From the NCBI GenBank assembly GCA_905200645.1, contig CAJKLD010000014.1, positions 1 through 56,127 on the forward strand: a stretch of DNA of 56,127 bases, read 5' to 3'. How positions within the stretch are numbered: the stretch's first letter is position 1; each line of letters begins with the position of its first letter. Positions 33,310 to 42,931 of the stretch are shown piece after piece. Position numbers and translations under genes: made by a program. This stretch comes from an uncultured Phascolarctobacterium sp. (GTDB lineage: Bacteria > Bacillota > Negativicutes > Acidaminococcales > Acidaminococcaceae). The notes under the pieces were generated by a model. It saw nothing but the letters and a program-made list of their open reading frames with translations, ran no database searches and was not told the DNA's origin.

Positions 33310-33690
33310 ATGGGCAAATTTGAAATTCTCCAAACAAAAACAGGTGTAAAATTTAACTTGAAGGCTGGTAACGGAGAGATTATTGCATCCTCTCAAGTTT
33401 ATAAGGCAGAAAAATATTGCCGTAAAGGTATCGCCAGTGTGATTGCAAATGCTCCCAAAGCTGCTGTTGAGGATCAAACTGTTGAAGATTTTGCCAAAGA
33501 AAAACATCCTAAATTTGAAATTTATAAGGATAAAGCCGGTGAATATCGTTTCCGTCTTAAAGCAACTAACGGTCAAATTATTGTTACCGGTGAAGGCTAC
33601 AAGGCTATGGCAGGCTGCAAAAACGGTATTGAATCTATCAAAAAGAATGCTGTTGATGCAAAAATTGTTGTTGTTGAACCTAAAGAATAA
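33310..33690 (+). CDS. YegP-family protein with two DUF1508 repeats
   Basis: 126 residues from ATG 33310; AGGAGG at 33297-33302 is 7 nt away, whereas the ATG at 33304 would be too close. Two homologous halves: FEILQTKTGVKFNLKAGNGE-IIASSQVY and FEIYKDKAGEYRFRLKATNG-QIIVTGEGY, each followed by a GI..I..NA helix, matching the DUF1508 repeat. Function is not known; it is a small cytoplasmic protein. Confidence 0.9.
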   Translation: MGKFEILQTKTGVKFNLKAGNGEIIASSQVYKAEKYCRKGIASVIANAPKAAVEDQTVEDFAKEKHPKFEIYKDKAGEYRFRLKATNGQIIVTGEGYKAMAGCKNGIESIKKNAVDAKIVVVEPKE

Positions 33691-33701
33691 GATTTGCGCA
33701 T

Positions 33702-33739
33702 AAAAAGGGATGCTGTTCCAACGAGCAGCATCCCTTTTT
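33702..33739. terminator. Bidirectional terminator
   Basis: AAAAAGGGATGCTG / CAGCATCCCTTTTT, perfect 14-bp arms. It serves the YegP-like gene and the converging metallophosphoesterase gene. Confidence 0.92.
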
Positions 33740-34826
33740 ATTTGCCTACTAATTCGATGAGCACAAGTTCAGGTGCAGCTTCCGTACGCACGGGAGGCCC
33801 CCAAAAACCATAGCCGCCGCTGGTAATTGCTGTTAGCTGTTCCCATTCACTGCGTCCAAAATCTAAAGGATACATACGCTTAGTGATATGGCGGTTGGGG
33901 AACAACTGTCCCGTATGGGTATGGCCCGCTACATAAAGGTCGTAGCCTGCGCGGGAAGCGGCCATCATTTTGCGGGGCTGATGGTCAATAAGTATACTAT
34001 AATATTTTTCGTTGTCGCTGGATAATTGTAAAAGTGATTCAAGAGAACGATTGCGGCTGAAATCGTTTAGTCCGGTGATTTTTATTTTTTTATCAATCAC
34101 TATACTTTGGTCACGTAGTACGGTGATGTTTTGCTTTTCTACCATGCTTTGCCAAAGAGCTGGAGTATCAAGATAGTCATGGTTGCCGAAAGCCATGAAA
34201 ATACCTTTTGGTGCTTGGATATGTTCTAAAGGAGCAAGTGAATTTTCTTCCAATATATACGCAATTTTTTCGTCCAGTAAATCACCGGCCAGCAAAACTA
34301 TATCCGGATTCAATTGATTTATGCTGTGCGTTAAATTTTCTGCATAGCTGCGTCCTAAAATACGTCCTAAATGGATGTCTGATACAAGCACTATACGATA
34401 GCTGTTGTTGGGTGGCAATTTTTCAGTGAGAATTTTTTCCGTACGCACCACAGGATTAAAAGCTCGATAACTGCCCCAAGCTACAAAAAGCAAGGTACAG
34501 GCTAAAAAGGTGCAGGCAATTTTAGCAGTGGGGAGCTGTACGGAAAAAAATTTAGTGCAGAGCCAAATTATAAAATGGATTAAAGCAAAAATAAGTGTAT
34601 AATAACCAAAAGCAAGCCACAGACCGTCCAGCCAGGCAGAAATTTTTACTAAAAAATGCGGCAAAAAAGGCGAAATAGGTCTGCTGAAAACAGAGTTAAG
34701 CGTCAGCAGCAGATAGGCAAGGCTGAAAGCAGCGCTGCGTCCGAAGGGCAGATGGTAGCGATAATAAAGAAAAGCAATGACGCTGAGCAGTAATTCTACA
34801 GTGCCGATAAAAAACATAATACGCAT
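33738..34826 (-). CDS. Membrane metallophosphoesterase
   Basis: 362 residues. Four to five N-terminal membrane segments (about 1-130) precede a calcineurin-like phosphoesterase domain. Metal ligands are visible as LVSDIHLGRILG, LLAGDLLDE, FGNHDYLD and VAGHTHTGQLFP. The domain probably faces the outside; relatives of the YkuE/YpbG kind act on envelope substrates, but the substrate is unknown. It ends in the shared terminator. Confidence 0.9.
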   Translation of the reverse strand: MRIMFFIGTVELLLSVIAFLYYRYHLPFGRSAAFSLAYLLLTLNSVFSRPISPFLPHFLVKISAWLDGLWLAFGYYTLIFALIHFIIWLCTKFFSVQLPTAKIACTFLACTLLFVAWGSYRAFNPVVRTEKILTEKLPPNNSYRIVLVSDIHLGRILGRSYAENLTHSINQLNPDIVLLAGDLLDEKIAYILEENSLAPLEHIQAPKGIFMAFGNHDYLDTPALWQSMVEKQNITVLRDQSIVIDKKIKITGLNDFSRNRSLESLLQLSSDNEKYYSILIDHQPRKMMAASRAGYDLYVAGHTHTGQLFPNRHITKRMYPLDFGRSEWEQLTAITSGGYGFWGPPVRTEAAPELVLIELVGK

Positions 34827-34966
34827 ACTGAAAGCTCCTAAAATTTTTATTCACATCATTATACATCTTGCAGCAAGCTTTAAGTCAAGTGTATATAAGT
34901 GAAATATGCGTGAACACACAATATTATAATAAAAGCGCAGCCGAAACTGCGCTTATTTGGCGGTCA

Positions 34967-35767
34967 TTATTTATTCGGAATAGCGCCTACGCCGTCCAAA
35001 ATAATTGCGGGACGATAGGAAAATTCCTTGATATTTTCTAAGGTGCTGACACCGCTTAGTACTAAGCAGGTCATGAGACCGCTTTCTGTACCGGCAATAA
35101 TATCTGTGTCCATGCGGTCGCCAATCATAGCGGCATCCTGGGAATGAACATCCAAAAGACGCAGGCCGGTACGCATCATTAAAGGGTTAGGCTTGCCTAC
35201 ATAGTACGCTTGACGTCCGGTGGCCAGCTCAATGGGAGCTACTAAAGCGCGGCAGGCGGGAATGATGCCGAACTCGGAAGGTCCGGTTAAATCGGAGTTG
35301 GTAGCGACTAAACGAGCCCCTTTATTGATAAGCTGGCAGGCCTTGATAATCATATTATAATTGTAGGTGTTTGTTTCGCCGACGACAACGTAATCGGGAT
35401 TTACATCATTCATAGTAATGCCTGCGTCATATAAGGCGTTGACCAAGCCGGGAGCGCCGATGACATAAGCGCTGCATCCGGGCGCCTGTGAGTGAATAAA
35501 TTTAGCCGTAGCCAAAGAGCTGGTATAAAAATGGCTTTCATCAACTTCTAAACCCATGCGCTCCAGCTTTTGCTGTAATTCTTTGGGACTTCGTTCACTA
35601 GAATTTGTTAAAAATAAAAATCGTTTATCGTTTTCATAAAGCCAGGCAATAAAATCCTTTACACCAGGAAGCAGACGGTTGCCGTGATAAATAACGCCGT
35701 CCATATCGCAAATAAAGCCCTGTTTGCTGCGCAGTGTGTCTAATAATTGTAAATTTTGCTGTTCCAT
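34967..35767 (-). CDS. HAD-superfamily IIA phosphatase (NagD/AraL-like)
   Basis: 266 residues; the start at 35767 is preferred over 35773 because the AAAGGAAG site is then about 8 nt away. Motif I FICDMDGVIYHGN, motif II FLTNSSERSPKELQ, the cap insertion with YVVVGETNTYNYNM, GKPNPLMMRTGL, and motif IV MIGDRMDTDIIAGTE are all present. It dephosphorylates small sugar or nucleotide phosphates. Exact substrate is unknown. Confidence 0.9.
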   Translation of the reverse strand: MEQQNLQLLDTLRSKQGFICDMDGVIYHGNRLLPGVKDFIAWLYENDKRFLFLTNSSERSPKELQQKLERMGLEVDESHFYTSSLATAKFIHSQAPGCSAYVIGAPGLVNALYDAGITMNDVNPDYVVVGETNTYNYNMIIKACQLINKGARLVATNSDLTGPSEFGIIPACRALVAPIELATGRQAYYVGKPNPLMMRTGLRLLDVHSQDAAMIGDRMDTDIIAGTESGLMTCLVLSGVSTLENIKEFSYRPAIILDGVGAIPNK

Positions 35768-35951
35768 AATCATATCTTCCTTTGGAATATTTTATTATTA
35801 TAATTTAATTATGAAAGAAAGCCGGACTTTTTGCAAGTGCTATTCTGTGACTAACAGCATAAAAACAGTTAAATATTTGTGAAGTTTAGGAAGAAATGTA
35901 AGATTGGTAGAGCAGAAAAGATACGAAGTGCTTATCTGCATAATATAGTGA

Positions 35952-36019
35952 TTGACATAAGAAAAATTGCATGGTAAAATTATACATTTTTTGACTTTTA
36001 TTAAAATGGGTGATACAAT
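35952..36019 (+). promoter_or_regulatory. Tandem promoters upstream of carD
   Basis: P1: TTGACA (35952-35957), 17 bp, TAAAAT (35975-35980). P2: TTGACT (35991-35996), 17 bp, TACAAT (36014-36019). Both point to the CarD gene, whose own product acts at promoters. The 298-bp gap 35774-36071 contains nothing else recognisable. Confidence 0.75.
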
Positions 36020-36071
36020 GTATTCATAGGGTTTAGAAAGCTATTGATAATTTCAAGTGGGAGGGTGAAAA

Positions 36072-36560
36072 ATGTTTGCTGCAGGAGACCGCGTAGTTTA
36101 TCCGCTGCATGGCGGCGCTATAGTTAAAGAAGTGCAACAGCGGGTGCAGGATGGTAAAAACGTGGATTATTATATCCTGCAAATGCTTTTTGAGAGCATG
36201 ACGGTCGCTTTGCCCGTAGCCAGCGCCGAAAAGCTGGGCTTGCGCACTATCGGCAATGAAAGCACTTTGGCAGCCATTGAAGCCGTACTCCGTGACAATC
36301 CTGATGTGCAGGCCGTGAAAAGTATTTCTTGGAATCGCCGTTTTCAGTTATATATGGAAAAAATAAAAAGTGGCAGCGTAATTGAGGTAGCAAAAATTTT
36401 TAAGCTTTTAACCTTGTTGGAGCGCAGTAAAAAAATTTCTGTGGGCGAACGCCGCTTACTGCATAGTACTAGGCAGATTCTTCAAAGCGAAGTTATGCTG
36501 ATTCGTGATGTGGATGCGCAAAAAGCAAGCGGTTGGTTGGAAAAATGCTGCGGCGAATAA
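36072..36560 (+). CDS. CarD/CdnL-family RNA polymerase-binding regulator
   Basis: 162 residues. The N-terminal Tudor-like RNAP-interaction domain starts FAAGDRVVYPLHGGAIVKEV and includes YYILQMLFESMTVALPV; the C-terminal helical domain (about 70-160) includes SWNRRFQLYMEKIKSG and LLTLLERSKKISVGERRLL. CarD stabilises open complexes and affects rRNA transcription. GGGAGGGTG precedes the ATG. Confidence 0.92.
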   Translation: MFAAGDRVVYPLHGGAIVKEVQQRVQDGKNVDYYILQMLFESMTVALPVASAEKLGLRTIGNESTLAAIEAVLRDNPDVQAVKSISWNRRFQLYMEKIKSGSVIEVAKIFKLLTLLERSKKISVGERRLLHSTRQILQSEVMLIRDVDAQKASGWLEKCCGE

Positions 36561-36567
36561 AAATTGT

Positions 36568-36599
36568 AGACTGTCCTAGTTTTTAGGGCAGTCTTTTTT
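36568..36599 (+). terminator. Terminator after carD
   Basis: AGACTGTCCTA / TAGGGCAGTCT followed by TTTTTT. Confidence 0.85.
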
Positions 36600-36745
36600 G
36601 TTGCTTTTTCTCTGTAAAAAATTTACAAAGACGACAAAATTACCAGGCCTTATTGCTTGTTTTTTGAGCGTTTTCGCTGTATCATATAATAGATAAAATA
36701 GTAGGCAGAACTATTTGTCAAATTTAGAAGAAAGGAGAAAAAGCT

Positions 36746-37885
36746 ATGTTTCGTAAATTTATTAGCCTTTCTATTTCGTTAATAATTATTATTACCGGAC
36801 TCATACTTACAGATTTCGCTTTACCGTATATGTCGGAATACTTTGGCTATGATCTGCATGATAACGGTATCTTTGGCATTACCTTTGCCAATATTATTTT
36901 AGCTTTGCCAAGCTTGTTTGTTTTTTCTTGGTTGGCATTGGTGCTGGCGCCGTTTATCACTAATTCTATTTTTAATTATGCTGAGATTTTAACTACTTCG
37001 TTGTCAAAAATTCCTACCAGCGATATTTTGGTCATGGTTTTTGGCATTGGCATTGGCTTAATTTTGGCAAATTTAATTGGCGGACCTTTTTCGCGTCTAC
37101 CTATTATTGGTTCCTATATTCCTATTTTTTTAAGCTTGGTGCTGGCGGTAGTCGGCGCAAAATTAGCTTTGCGCAAGCATAATGATATTGTAGGATTTTT
37201 TAATCGTATTCCTACCCGCAAAGCAATTAAGCCGGAAGAAAAACAGCCGGATGTTGTGTCAGGACCTTTGAGCGACCGTTTGTATAGCAGTAATAAGCTG
37301 CTGGATACCAGTGTAATTATCGACGGACGCATTATGGATATCATTGCGGCAGGATTTTTAGATGGACAGCTGGTAGTGCCAAATTTTGTACTGGAAGAGC
37401 TGCAAAAGCTGTCAGATTCTTCTGATGGAATGAAGCGTGCTAAAGGACGCCGCGGCCTTGATTTGGTGCAGGATTTGCGCATCAGCTACAAAGATCAAGT
37501 TGTTGTAGTAGACAATGATTTTGACGATATCAGCGAAGTAGACGCTAAATTAGTGCGTTTGGCTAAACAGGCTCATGCGGATATTATTACTAATGATTAT
37601 AATTTGAATAAAGTAGCCGGAATTCAGGGCGTAAAGGTGCTTAACATTAACGAATTGTCTAATGCCATTAAGCCTGTGGTCATCGCCGGTGAGGAAATGA
37701 GTGTGTATTTGGTAAAAGAAGGCAAGGAGCATAATCAGGCGGTGGCTTATCTTGACGATGGCACTATGATTGTGGTAGAAAATGGCCGACCTAATATTGG
37801 CAGCAGCATTGCGGTAATAGTAACTTCTGTTTTGCAGACGGCTGCGGGGCGCATGATTTTTGCTAAGGCCGCTCATTATAATTAA
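36746..37885 (+). CDS. PIN/TRAM-domain membrane protein (YacL-like)
   Basis: 379 residues. Four hydrophobic segments in the first 135 residues, then a PIN nuclease domain (about 185-300) with acidic residues in LLDTSVIIDGRIMDI, VLEELQKLSDSSD, DLVQDL and DADIITNDYNLN-type sequence, and a C-terminal TRAM domain (about 320-375: AVAYLDDGTMIVVENGR). YacL-type proteins are membrane-anchored putative RNases. The ispD-ispF genes follow 65 bp later, the conserved Firmicute order. AAAGGAG precedes the ATG. Confidence 0.92.
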   Translation: MFRKFISLSISLIIIITGLILTDFALPYMSEYFGYDLHDNGIFGITFANIILALPSLFVFSWLALVLAPFITNSIFNYAEILTTSLSKIPTSDILVMVFGIGIGLILANLIGGPFSRLPIIGSYIPIFLSLVLAVVGAKLALRKHNDIVGFFNRIPTRKAIKPEEKQPDVVSGPLSDRLYSSNKLLDTSVIIDGRIMDIIAAGFLDGQLVVPNFVLEELQKLSDSSDGMKRAKGRRGLDLVQDLRISYKDQVVVVDNDFDDISEVDAKLVRLAKQAHADIITNDYNLNKVAGIQGVKVLNINELSNAIKPVVIAGEEMSVYLVKEGKEHNQAVAYLDDGTMIVVENGRPNIGSSIAVIVTSVLQTAAGRMIFAKAAHYN

Positions 37886-37900
37886 ACAACGACATGATTT

Positions 37901-37931
37901 ACAGACTGAAGCGTTATGTTTCAGTCTGTAC
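37901..37931. other. Hairpin between the YacL-like gene and ispD
   Basis: ACAGACTGAA / TTCAGTCTGT, 10-bp perfect arms with a short loop and no U-run. Possible transcript-stability element rather than a full terminator. Confidence 0.5.
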
Positions 37932-37950
37932 TTGAATATGGAGGAATTTT

Positions 37951-38667
37951 ATGGAGAATTTGGTTGCGATTGTGCCGGCGGCAGGTTCAGGCAAGCGTTT
38001 GGGATTGGGAATCAATAAAGCTTTTGTGAAGCTAAACGGTGCGCCGCTTTTAGTGCATTGCCTGACTATGCTTGAGCAAACGCAGATGGTGCGCCAAGCT
38101 ATAGTGGTTTTAGCTCCTGAGGAAGCCGAGGACGGCGGCAGCTTGCTGGTTTCATATCAAGAAAAATATTTTCCCAATCTGCCTTTTAAAATAGCGCTGG
38201 GCGGCAGCGAACGTCAGGACAGCGTAGCTAATGCTTTGATTGCCGTACCTAAGGATGCAGAATATATTGCCGTGCACGATGGCGCGCGTCCCTTTGCGGG
38301 ACGTGATGTTTTCGCCAGAACCTTGGCGATGGCAAAAAAATATGGCGCTGCTATTGCGGCCGTACCAGTGAAAAATACCATTAAAGTAATAGATGATAAT
38401 GGATTAGTGGTTAGTACGCCTGTGCGTGCAATGTTAAAAGCTGTGCAGACGCCACAGATTTTTCGGGCGCAGCTGCTGCGTCAGGCTTACGCTTTTTTGC
38501 AGGCGCATCCTACGGCTGTTACTGACGATGCTTCCGTAGTGGAGCTTTTAGGAAATAAGGTGGCGGTTGCCGAAGGACGCTACGAAAACATTAAGGTCAC
38601 TACGCCGGAGGATTTGATTTTGGCGGAATATTTTCTCAAGCAGGAGGAACTGAAACATGGAAAGTAA
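37951..38667 (+). CDS. ispD: 2-C-methyl-D-erythritol 4-phosphate cytidylyltransferase
   Basis: Third step of the MEP isoprenoid pathway (CTP + MEP to CDP-ME). 238 residues with the nucleotidyltransferase loop IVPAAGSGKRLGLGINKAF, VHDGARPFA and the AVQTPQIF block followed by TDDASVVE. It overlaps ispF by 11 bp, so both are co-translated. Confidence 0.96.
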   Translation: MENLVAIVPAAGSGKRLGLGINKAFVKLNGAPLLVHCLTMLEQTQMVRQAIVVLAPEEAEDGGSLLVSYQEKYFPNLPFKIALGGSERQDSVANALIAVPKDAEYIAVHDGARPFAGRDVFARTLAMAKKYGAAIAAVPVKNTIKVIDDNGLVVSTPVRAMLKAVQTPQIFRAQLLRQAYAFLQAHPTAVTDDASVVELLGNKVAVAEGRYENIKVTTPEDLILAEYFLKQEELKHGK

Positions 38668-39157
38668 AACGGTAATGCCCGTTTTTCGCGTAGGCTGCGG
38701 CTATGATGTGCATAAATTGGTGCCGGAGCGCAAATTAATTCTCTGCGGTGTGGAGGTGCCTTATGAGTTGGGACTTTTAGGGCATAGCGATGCGGATGTA
38801 GCGCTGCATGCGTTGATGGATGCGCTTTTGGGAGCTGCTGCTTTAGGTGATATCGGCAAGCATTTTCCCGATACCGACGAGCGTTTTAAAGGTGCGGACA
38901 GCATGAAGCTGACAGAGCATGTAGCGCAGCTTTTGGCGGCGAAAGGCTGGCAGATAAATAATGTTGATATAACGATTATCGCCCAGCGTCCAAAATTGGC
39001 GGCGTTTATTCCGCAGATGCGTTCTAAAGCAGCGCAGGTACTGCAAATTGATGAGGATGCAGTAAATGTAAAGGCTACCACTACGGAGAAGCTTGGCTTC
39101 ACCGGGCGCGGTGAAGGTATTGCTGCTGAGGCTGCAGCATCTTTAGTTAAAGCTTAA
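38657..39157 (+). CDS. ispF: 2-C-methyl-D-erythritol 2,4-cyclodiphosphate synthase
   Basis: Fifth step of the MEP pathway. 166 residues with GCGYDVHKL, the zinc ligands in LGHSDADVALHALMDALLGA, GDIGKHFPDTD and the CMP-binding KATTTEKLGFTGRGEGI. A nine-residue lead (MESKTVMPV) precedes the usual F-R-V-G start. It overlaps ispD. Confidence 0.96.
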   Translation: MESKTVMPVFRVGCGYDVHKLVPERKLILCGVEVPYELGLLGHSDADVALHALMDALLGAAALGDIGKHFPDTDERFKGADSMKLTEHVAQLLAAKGWQINNVDITIIAQRPKLAAFIPQMRSKAAQVLQIDEDAVNVKATTTEKLGFTGRGEGIAAEAAASLVKA

Positions 39158-39180
39158 GCAAATTAAAAAAATCATTTTTT

Positions 39181-39218
39181 ACGCTTCAAGTGCTGTTATG
39201 CTTGAGGCGTTATTTTTT
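39181..39218 (+). terminator. Terminator after ispF
   Basis: ACGCTTCAAG / CTTGAGGCGT, 10-bp loop, then TATTTTTT. The gap to gltX also contains a TATAAT near 39299, probably the gltX -10; the -35 is unclear. Confidence 0.85.
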
Positions 39219-39438
39219 GCATAGCTCGCGTCTTATAATTCTCCACTTTCTTTACACTCTTGCTAGTAAACTTGTTTCTTTTACCGGCATCCTATGCTAT
39301 AATATTAAATTGACAGACTATGCAATTCATAGTACAGTTTTTGCTGTATTTGCTGTAAAAATTTTAGCAAGTCTGCTGAATAAATTTGTAAAACTATAAC
39401 AGGATAATTCCTGAATAATTTTGGAGGGAGCATATAAG

Positions 39439-40926
39439 ATGTGTTGTTGTTGTAATAACGAAGAAGTAAGAGTAAGATTTGCACCGAGCCCGACCGGCCC
39501 GTTTCATATTGGTGGCGCCCGCAGCGCTCTGTTTAATTGGCTATTGGCTCGTAAAACCGGCGGCAAGCTGATTCTGCGTATTGAGGATACTGATAGAGAG
39601 CGTTCCACTCCGGAATCCGAAGAAAATATTAAGGCTGCTTTAAAATGGCTGGGTATGGATTGGGATGAAGGCGTAGATGTTGGCGGCGAATATGGTCCTT
39701 ATCATCAGATGGAGCGTTTGGAGCTTTATAAAAAATATACCGACCAGCTGCTGGCTGAAGGCAAAGCCTACTATTGCTACTGCACTGACGAAGAATTGGA
39801 AGAAGAACGCCAATCCTTGATTAAAGAAGGTAAAATGCCTCGTTACATGGGCAAATGCCGCAATTTGACCGAGGAGCAGATTGCTCAATTCAAAGCTGAA
39901 GGCCGTAAGCCGACTGTGCGTTTCCGTGTGCCTGCCGATAAACAAATTTTAATTAAGGATATGGTTCGCGGGAATGTTGTTTTTGATTCCAATAATATCG
40001 GCGACTTTGTTATTGTAAAATCTGACGGTATTCCTACTTATAATTATGCTGTTGTTATTGACGATGCGTTGATGCACATTACTCACGTTATCCGCGCTGA
40101 AGAGCATTTGTCCAATACTCCGCGTCAATGTCTGATTTATGATGCACTTGGCTTTAAACAGCCTGTTTTTGGTCATATTTCCTTGATTTTAGGCAAAGAC
40201 CATACTAAAATGAGCAAACGTCATGGCGCTACCAGTGTTGACCAGTATCGTCAGCTTGGTTATCTGCCTGCCGGTATCAACAATTTCTTAGCGCTTTTGG
40301 GTTGGGCTCCTAACAGCGAGCAGGAAATTTTCAGCACTGAAGAGCTGATTAAAGAATTTTCCATGGAACGTGTTGCTAAAAATCCGGCAGTTTTTGACAT
40401 TGATAAACTGAACTGGATTAACCAATATTATATGCGTCAATTAGATGTAGAAGCATTTTTTGAAGCAGCAAAACCGCATATGATTGAAGCCGGTTATATG
40501 ACGGGCACAGAAGAAGGCGAAAAGCTTGCCTGGCTGAAGCGTGTAGTAGCTACCGCTCAAGAGCACGTTTCTTTCGCTGCACAAATTCCTGCTTGTGTAG
40601 AAATGTATTTTAACGATGAATTTGCTTTTGAAAATGAAGAAGCAGAAGCCGTTTTGAAGGCAGAAACCGTTCCTATGGTTATCAAGATGCTGCTGGAAGA
40701 ACTGCCGAAAATTGAAAATCTGGATAACGTTGCTGTTAAAGCTTTGTTCAAACAAATTCAAAAGGCAACCAAGCTGAAAGGCAAAGACGTATTTATGCCT
40801 ATCCGCGTAGCTTTGACCGGTAACCAGCATGGTCCGGAACTGGCAGCTATGGTACCGCTGTTGGGCGTTGAGCGTACTGCTAAAAGAATTAAAAATTCTT
40901 TGCTCAAGGCTGGAGTTACCTTATAA
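39439..40926 (+). CDS. gltX: Glutamyl-tRNA synthetase
   Basis: 495 residues from ATG 39439 (GGAGGG 10 nt upstream). HIGH-type motif GPFHIGGARSALFNWL and KMSKR-type motif HTKMSKRHGATSV are present, with a zinc-like CYCTDEEL segment and a class I anticodon-binding domain at the C-terminus. It charges tRNA-Glu (and possibly tRNA-Gln for later amidation). Unusual: the N-terminus is MCCCCNNEEV, four consecutive cysteines ahead of the standard VRVRFAPSPTG start. Confidence 0.97.
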   Translation: MCCCCNNEEVRVRFAPSPTGPFHIGGARSALFNWLLARKTGGKLILRIEDTDRERSTPESEENIKAALKWLGMDWDEGVDVGGEYGPYHQMERLELYKKYTDQLLAEGKAYYCYCTDEELEEERQSLIKEGKMPRYMGKCRNLTEEQIAQFKAEGRKPTVRFRVPADKQILIKDMVRGNVVFDSNNIGDFVIVKSDGIPTYNYAVVIDDALMHITHVIRAEEHLSNTPRQCLIYDALGFKQPVFGHISLILGKDHTKMSKRHGATSVDQYRQLGYLPAGINNFLALLGWAPNSEQEIFSTEELIKEFSMERVAKNPAVFDIDKLNWINQYYMRQLDVEAFFEAAKPHMIEAGYMTGTEEGEKLAWLKRVVATAQEHVSFAAQIPACVEMYFNDEFAFENEEAEAVLKAETVPMVIKMLLEELPKIENLDNVAVKALFKQIQKATKLKGKDVFMPIRVALTGNQHGPELAAMVPLLGVERTAKRIKNSLLKAGVTL

Positions 40927-40992
40927 AAAGCAAAAGAGTAAAAAGCGAAGCATAAAATTGCGAACGGCTCTTTTGAAGATAGGAGAATAATT

Positions 40993-42441
40993 ATGACTAT
41001 TCGCGTATATAACACTCTGAATAATAAAAAAGAAGACTTTGTCCCCATGACTCCAGGTAAAGCCAATATTTATGTTTGCGGCGTTACTCCGTACAATCAT
41101 CCGCATGTTGGCAATGCGCGTCCCTTTGTAACCTGGGATGTTATCCGCCGTTTTTTGGAGCATGAGGGCTTTGATGTAACTCATGTGCAGAATTTTACCG
41201 ATGTAGATGATAAAATTATCAATACTGCCAACAAAGAAGGCGTGCAGTGGTATGATATCTGCAACCGTTATATTGATTCTTATTTTGAAGTAATGGATAA
41301 GCTTAATGTGCGCCGGGCTCATGTATATCCACGTGTTTCCGAGCATATTGAAGATATTATCGGTACTGTGCAAACTCTCATTGACAATGGTTATGCTTAT
41401 GTAGTTGACGGCGACGTTTTCTATAGCGTAGAAAAATTTAGATACTACGGACAACTTTCCGGCCGCAATTTAGAGGATATGCTGGCTGGCGCTCGCGTAG
41501 ATGTAGATGATCGTAAAAAAAATCCCATGGATTTTGCTTTGTGGAAATCTGCTAAGCCCGGCGAACCCTCTTGGCCAAGTCCGTGGGGTAATGGTCGTCC
41601 CGGATGGCATATTGAATGTTCTACCATGAGCATGAAATATTTAGGCGAATCCTTTGACTTTCATGGCGGCGGCAGCGATTTGATTTTTCCTCACCATGAA
41701 AACGAAATCGCTCAATCCGAAGGCTGCACAGGCTGCCATCCTTTTGTACATTACTGGTTGCATAACGGCTTTATAACTGTAAATGAAGAAAAAATGTCTA
41801 AATCTCTGGGCAATTTCTTTATGGTTATTGATATTTTGGAGCATTATGATCCAGAAACTTTGCGTTTCTTCATTATCTCCACTCATTACCGCAGTCCGTT
41901 GGACTTTAGCGATGCTCGTTTAACAGAAGCGCAAAAGAGTTTGGCTCGTCTGCGCAGCGCTCAAGAAACTTTGGGTGAACTGCAGGCTATGATGAACGCA
42001 GGCCCTACCGAGGAAAGCTTGGCTCTGCGTGCGAAAGTAACCGAGCTGCGCGAAGCTTTCATGGAAGCAATGCGCGACGACTTTAATACTGCTTTAGCTA
42101 TTAGCTACTGGTTCGCTTTAGCTAAAGAAATTAACGTATACCATAAAAACATTACCGACGCAGGGCAAAAGCCCGACGGCAAATTAGTTGCTTTGCTGGC
42201 AGATGTTTTTGCAGAATTTGCTTCTATTATCGGCGTTTTGGAAAAAACTGCCGCTCCTGCTGCTAATGAAGAAGCAGGCAATAATAAAGAAACAGAGCTT
42301 GTGGAAATGCTGATTGCTATGCGCCAGGATGCCCGCAAGGCGAAAGACTATGCTTTGGCAGATGAACTGCGTAATAAATTGAGCGGTATCGGTATTGTTT
42401 TGCAGGATACTCCTCAAGGCGTAAAGTGGTCTAAGCAATGA
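40993..42441 (+). CDS. cysS: Cysteinyl-tRNA synthetase
   Basis: 482 residues. Zinc-site cysteine and HIGH motif in YVCGVTPYNHPHVGNARPF, GWHIECSTMSMKYLG and HHENEIAQSEGC, and KMSKS in EEKMSKSLGNFF. AGGAG precedes the ATG. It follows gltX by 66 bp (cysE is absent between them) and overlaps mrnC by 4 bp. Confidence 0.97.
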   Translation: MTIRVYNTLNNKKEDFVPMTPGKANIYVCGVTPYNHPHVGNARPFVTWDVIRRFLEHEGFDVTHVQNFTDVDDKIINTANKEGVQWYDICNRYIDSYFEVMDKLNVRRAHVYPRVSEHIEDIIGTVQTLIDNGYAYVVDGDVFYSVEKFRYYGQLSGRNLEDMLAGARVDVDDRKKNPMDFALWKSAKPGEPSWPSPWGNGRPGWHIECSTMSMKYLGESFDFHGGGSDLIFPHHENEIAQSEGCTGCHPFVHYWLHNGFITVNEEKMSKSLGNFFMVIDILEHYDPETLRFFIISTHYRSPLDFSDARLTEAQKSLARLRSAQETLGELQAMMNAGPTEESLALRAKVTELREAFMEAMRDDFNTALAISYWFALAKEINVYHKNITDAGQKPDGKLVALLADVFAEFASIIGVLEKTAAPAANEEAGNNKETELVEMLIAMRQDARKAKDYALADELRNKLSGIGIVLQDTPQGVKWSKQ

Positions 42442-42899
42442 GATTTGAACAATATCAATTCTTGAAAGAGCACGCTCTGGCTGTTTGTGCAGCGGAGGGG
42501 GCTAAACAGCCAGACGCTAAGCAGATGAATCCCATTATTTTGGCGTATATCGGCGACGTAGTTTTTTCTATGTATGTGCGTCTGCGCCTGCTGCCGGCTT
42601 CTGGACATGTGCGGGTGCTCAGCGATTTAAGTATGAAGATTGTTTCCGCCGTGTGTCAGTGCCAGGCTATGACAGAATTAGAAGCTGTTTTAAATGATGA
42701 GGAAGCGGCGGTTTTTCGCCGCGGCCGCAATGCTAAATCCACCGTTCCTAAAAGTGCGTCGGTGCATGAGTACCGTATGGCAACAGCTTTTGAAGCGTTG
42801 TTGGGATACCTGTTTTTAGAAGAACAACAGCAGCGGCTGGAAGAAATTTTAGACGCTTCCTTTAATATTATTAGGAAAAATTTAGTAAAGAAAAATTAA
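42438..42899 (+). CDS. mrnC: Mini-ribonuclease III
   Basis: 153 residues, the catalytic RNase III domain without a dsRNA-binding domain. ILAYIGDVVFSMYVRLRLL carries the signature acid residues, followed by FRRGRNAKSTVPKSASVHEY and the C-terminal TAFEALLGYLFLEEQ. It matures 23S rRNA ends in Firmicutes. Coupled to cysS by ATGA overlap. Confidence 0.94.
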   Translation: MRFEQYQFLKEHALAVCAAEGAKQPDAKQMNPIILAYIGDVVFSMYVRLRLLPASGHVRVLSDLSMKIVSAVCQCQAMTELEAVLNDEEAAVFRRGRNAKSTVPKSASVHEYRMATAFEALLGYLFLEEQQQRLEEILDASFNIIRKNLVKKN

Positions 42900-42931
42900 G
42901 TATAATTCATCTGAAAGGAGGATGAGCTTTT

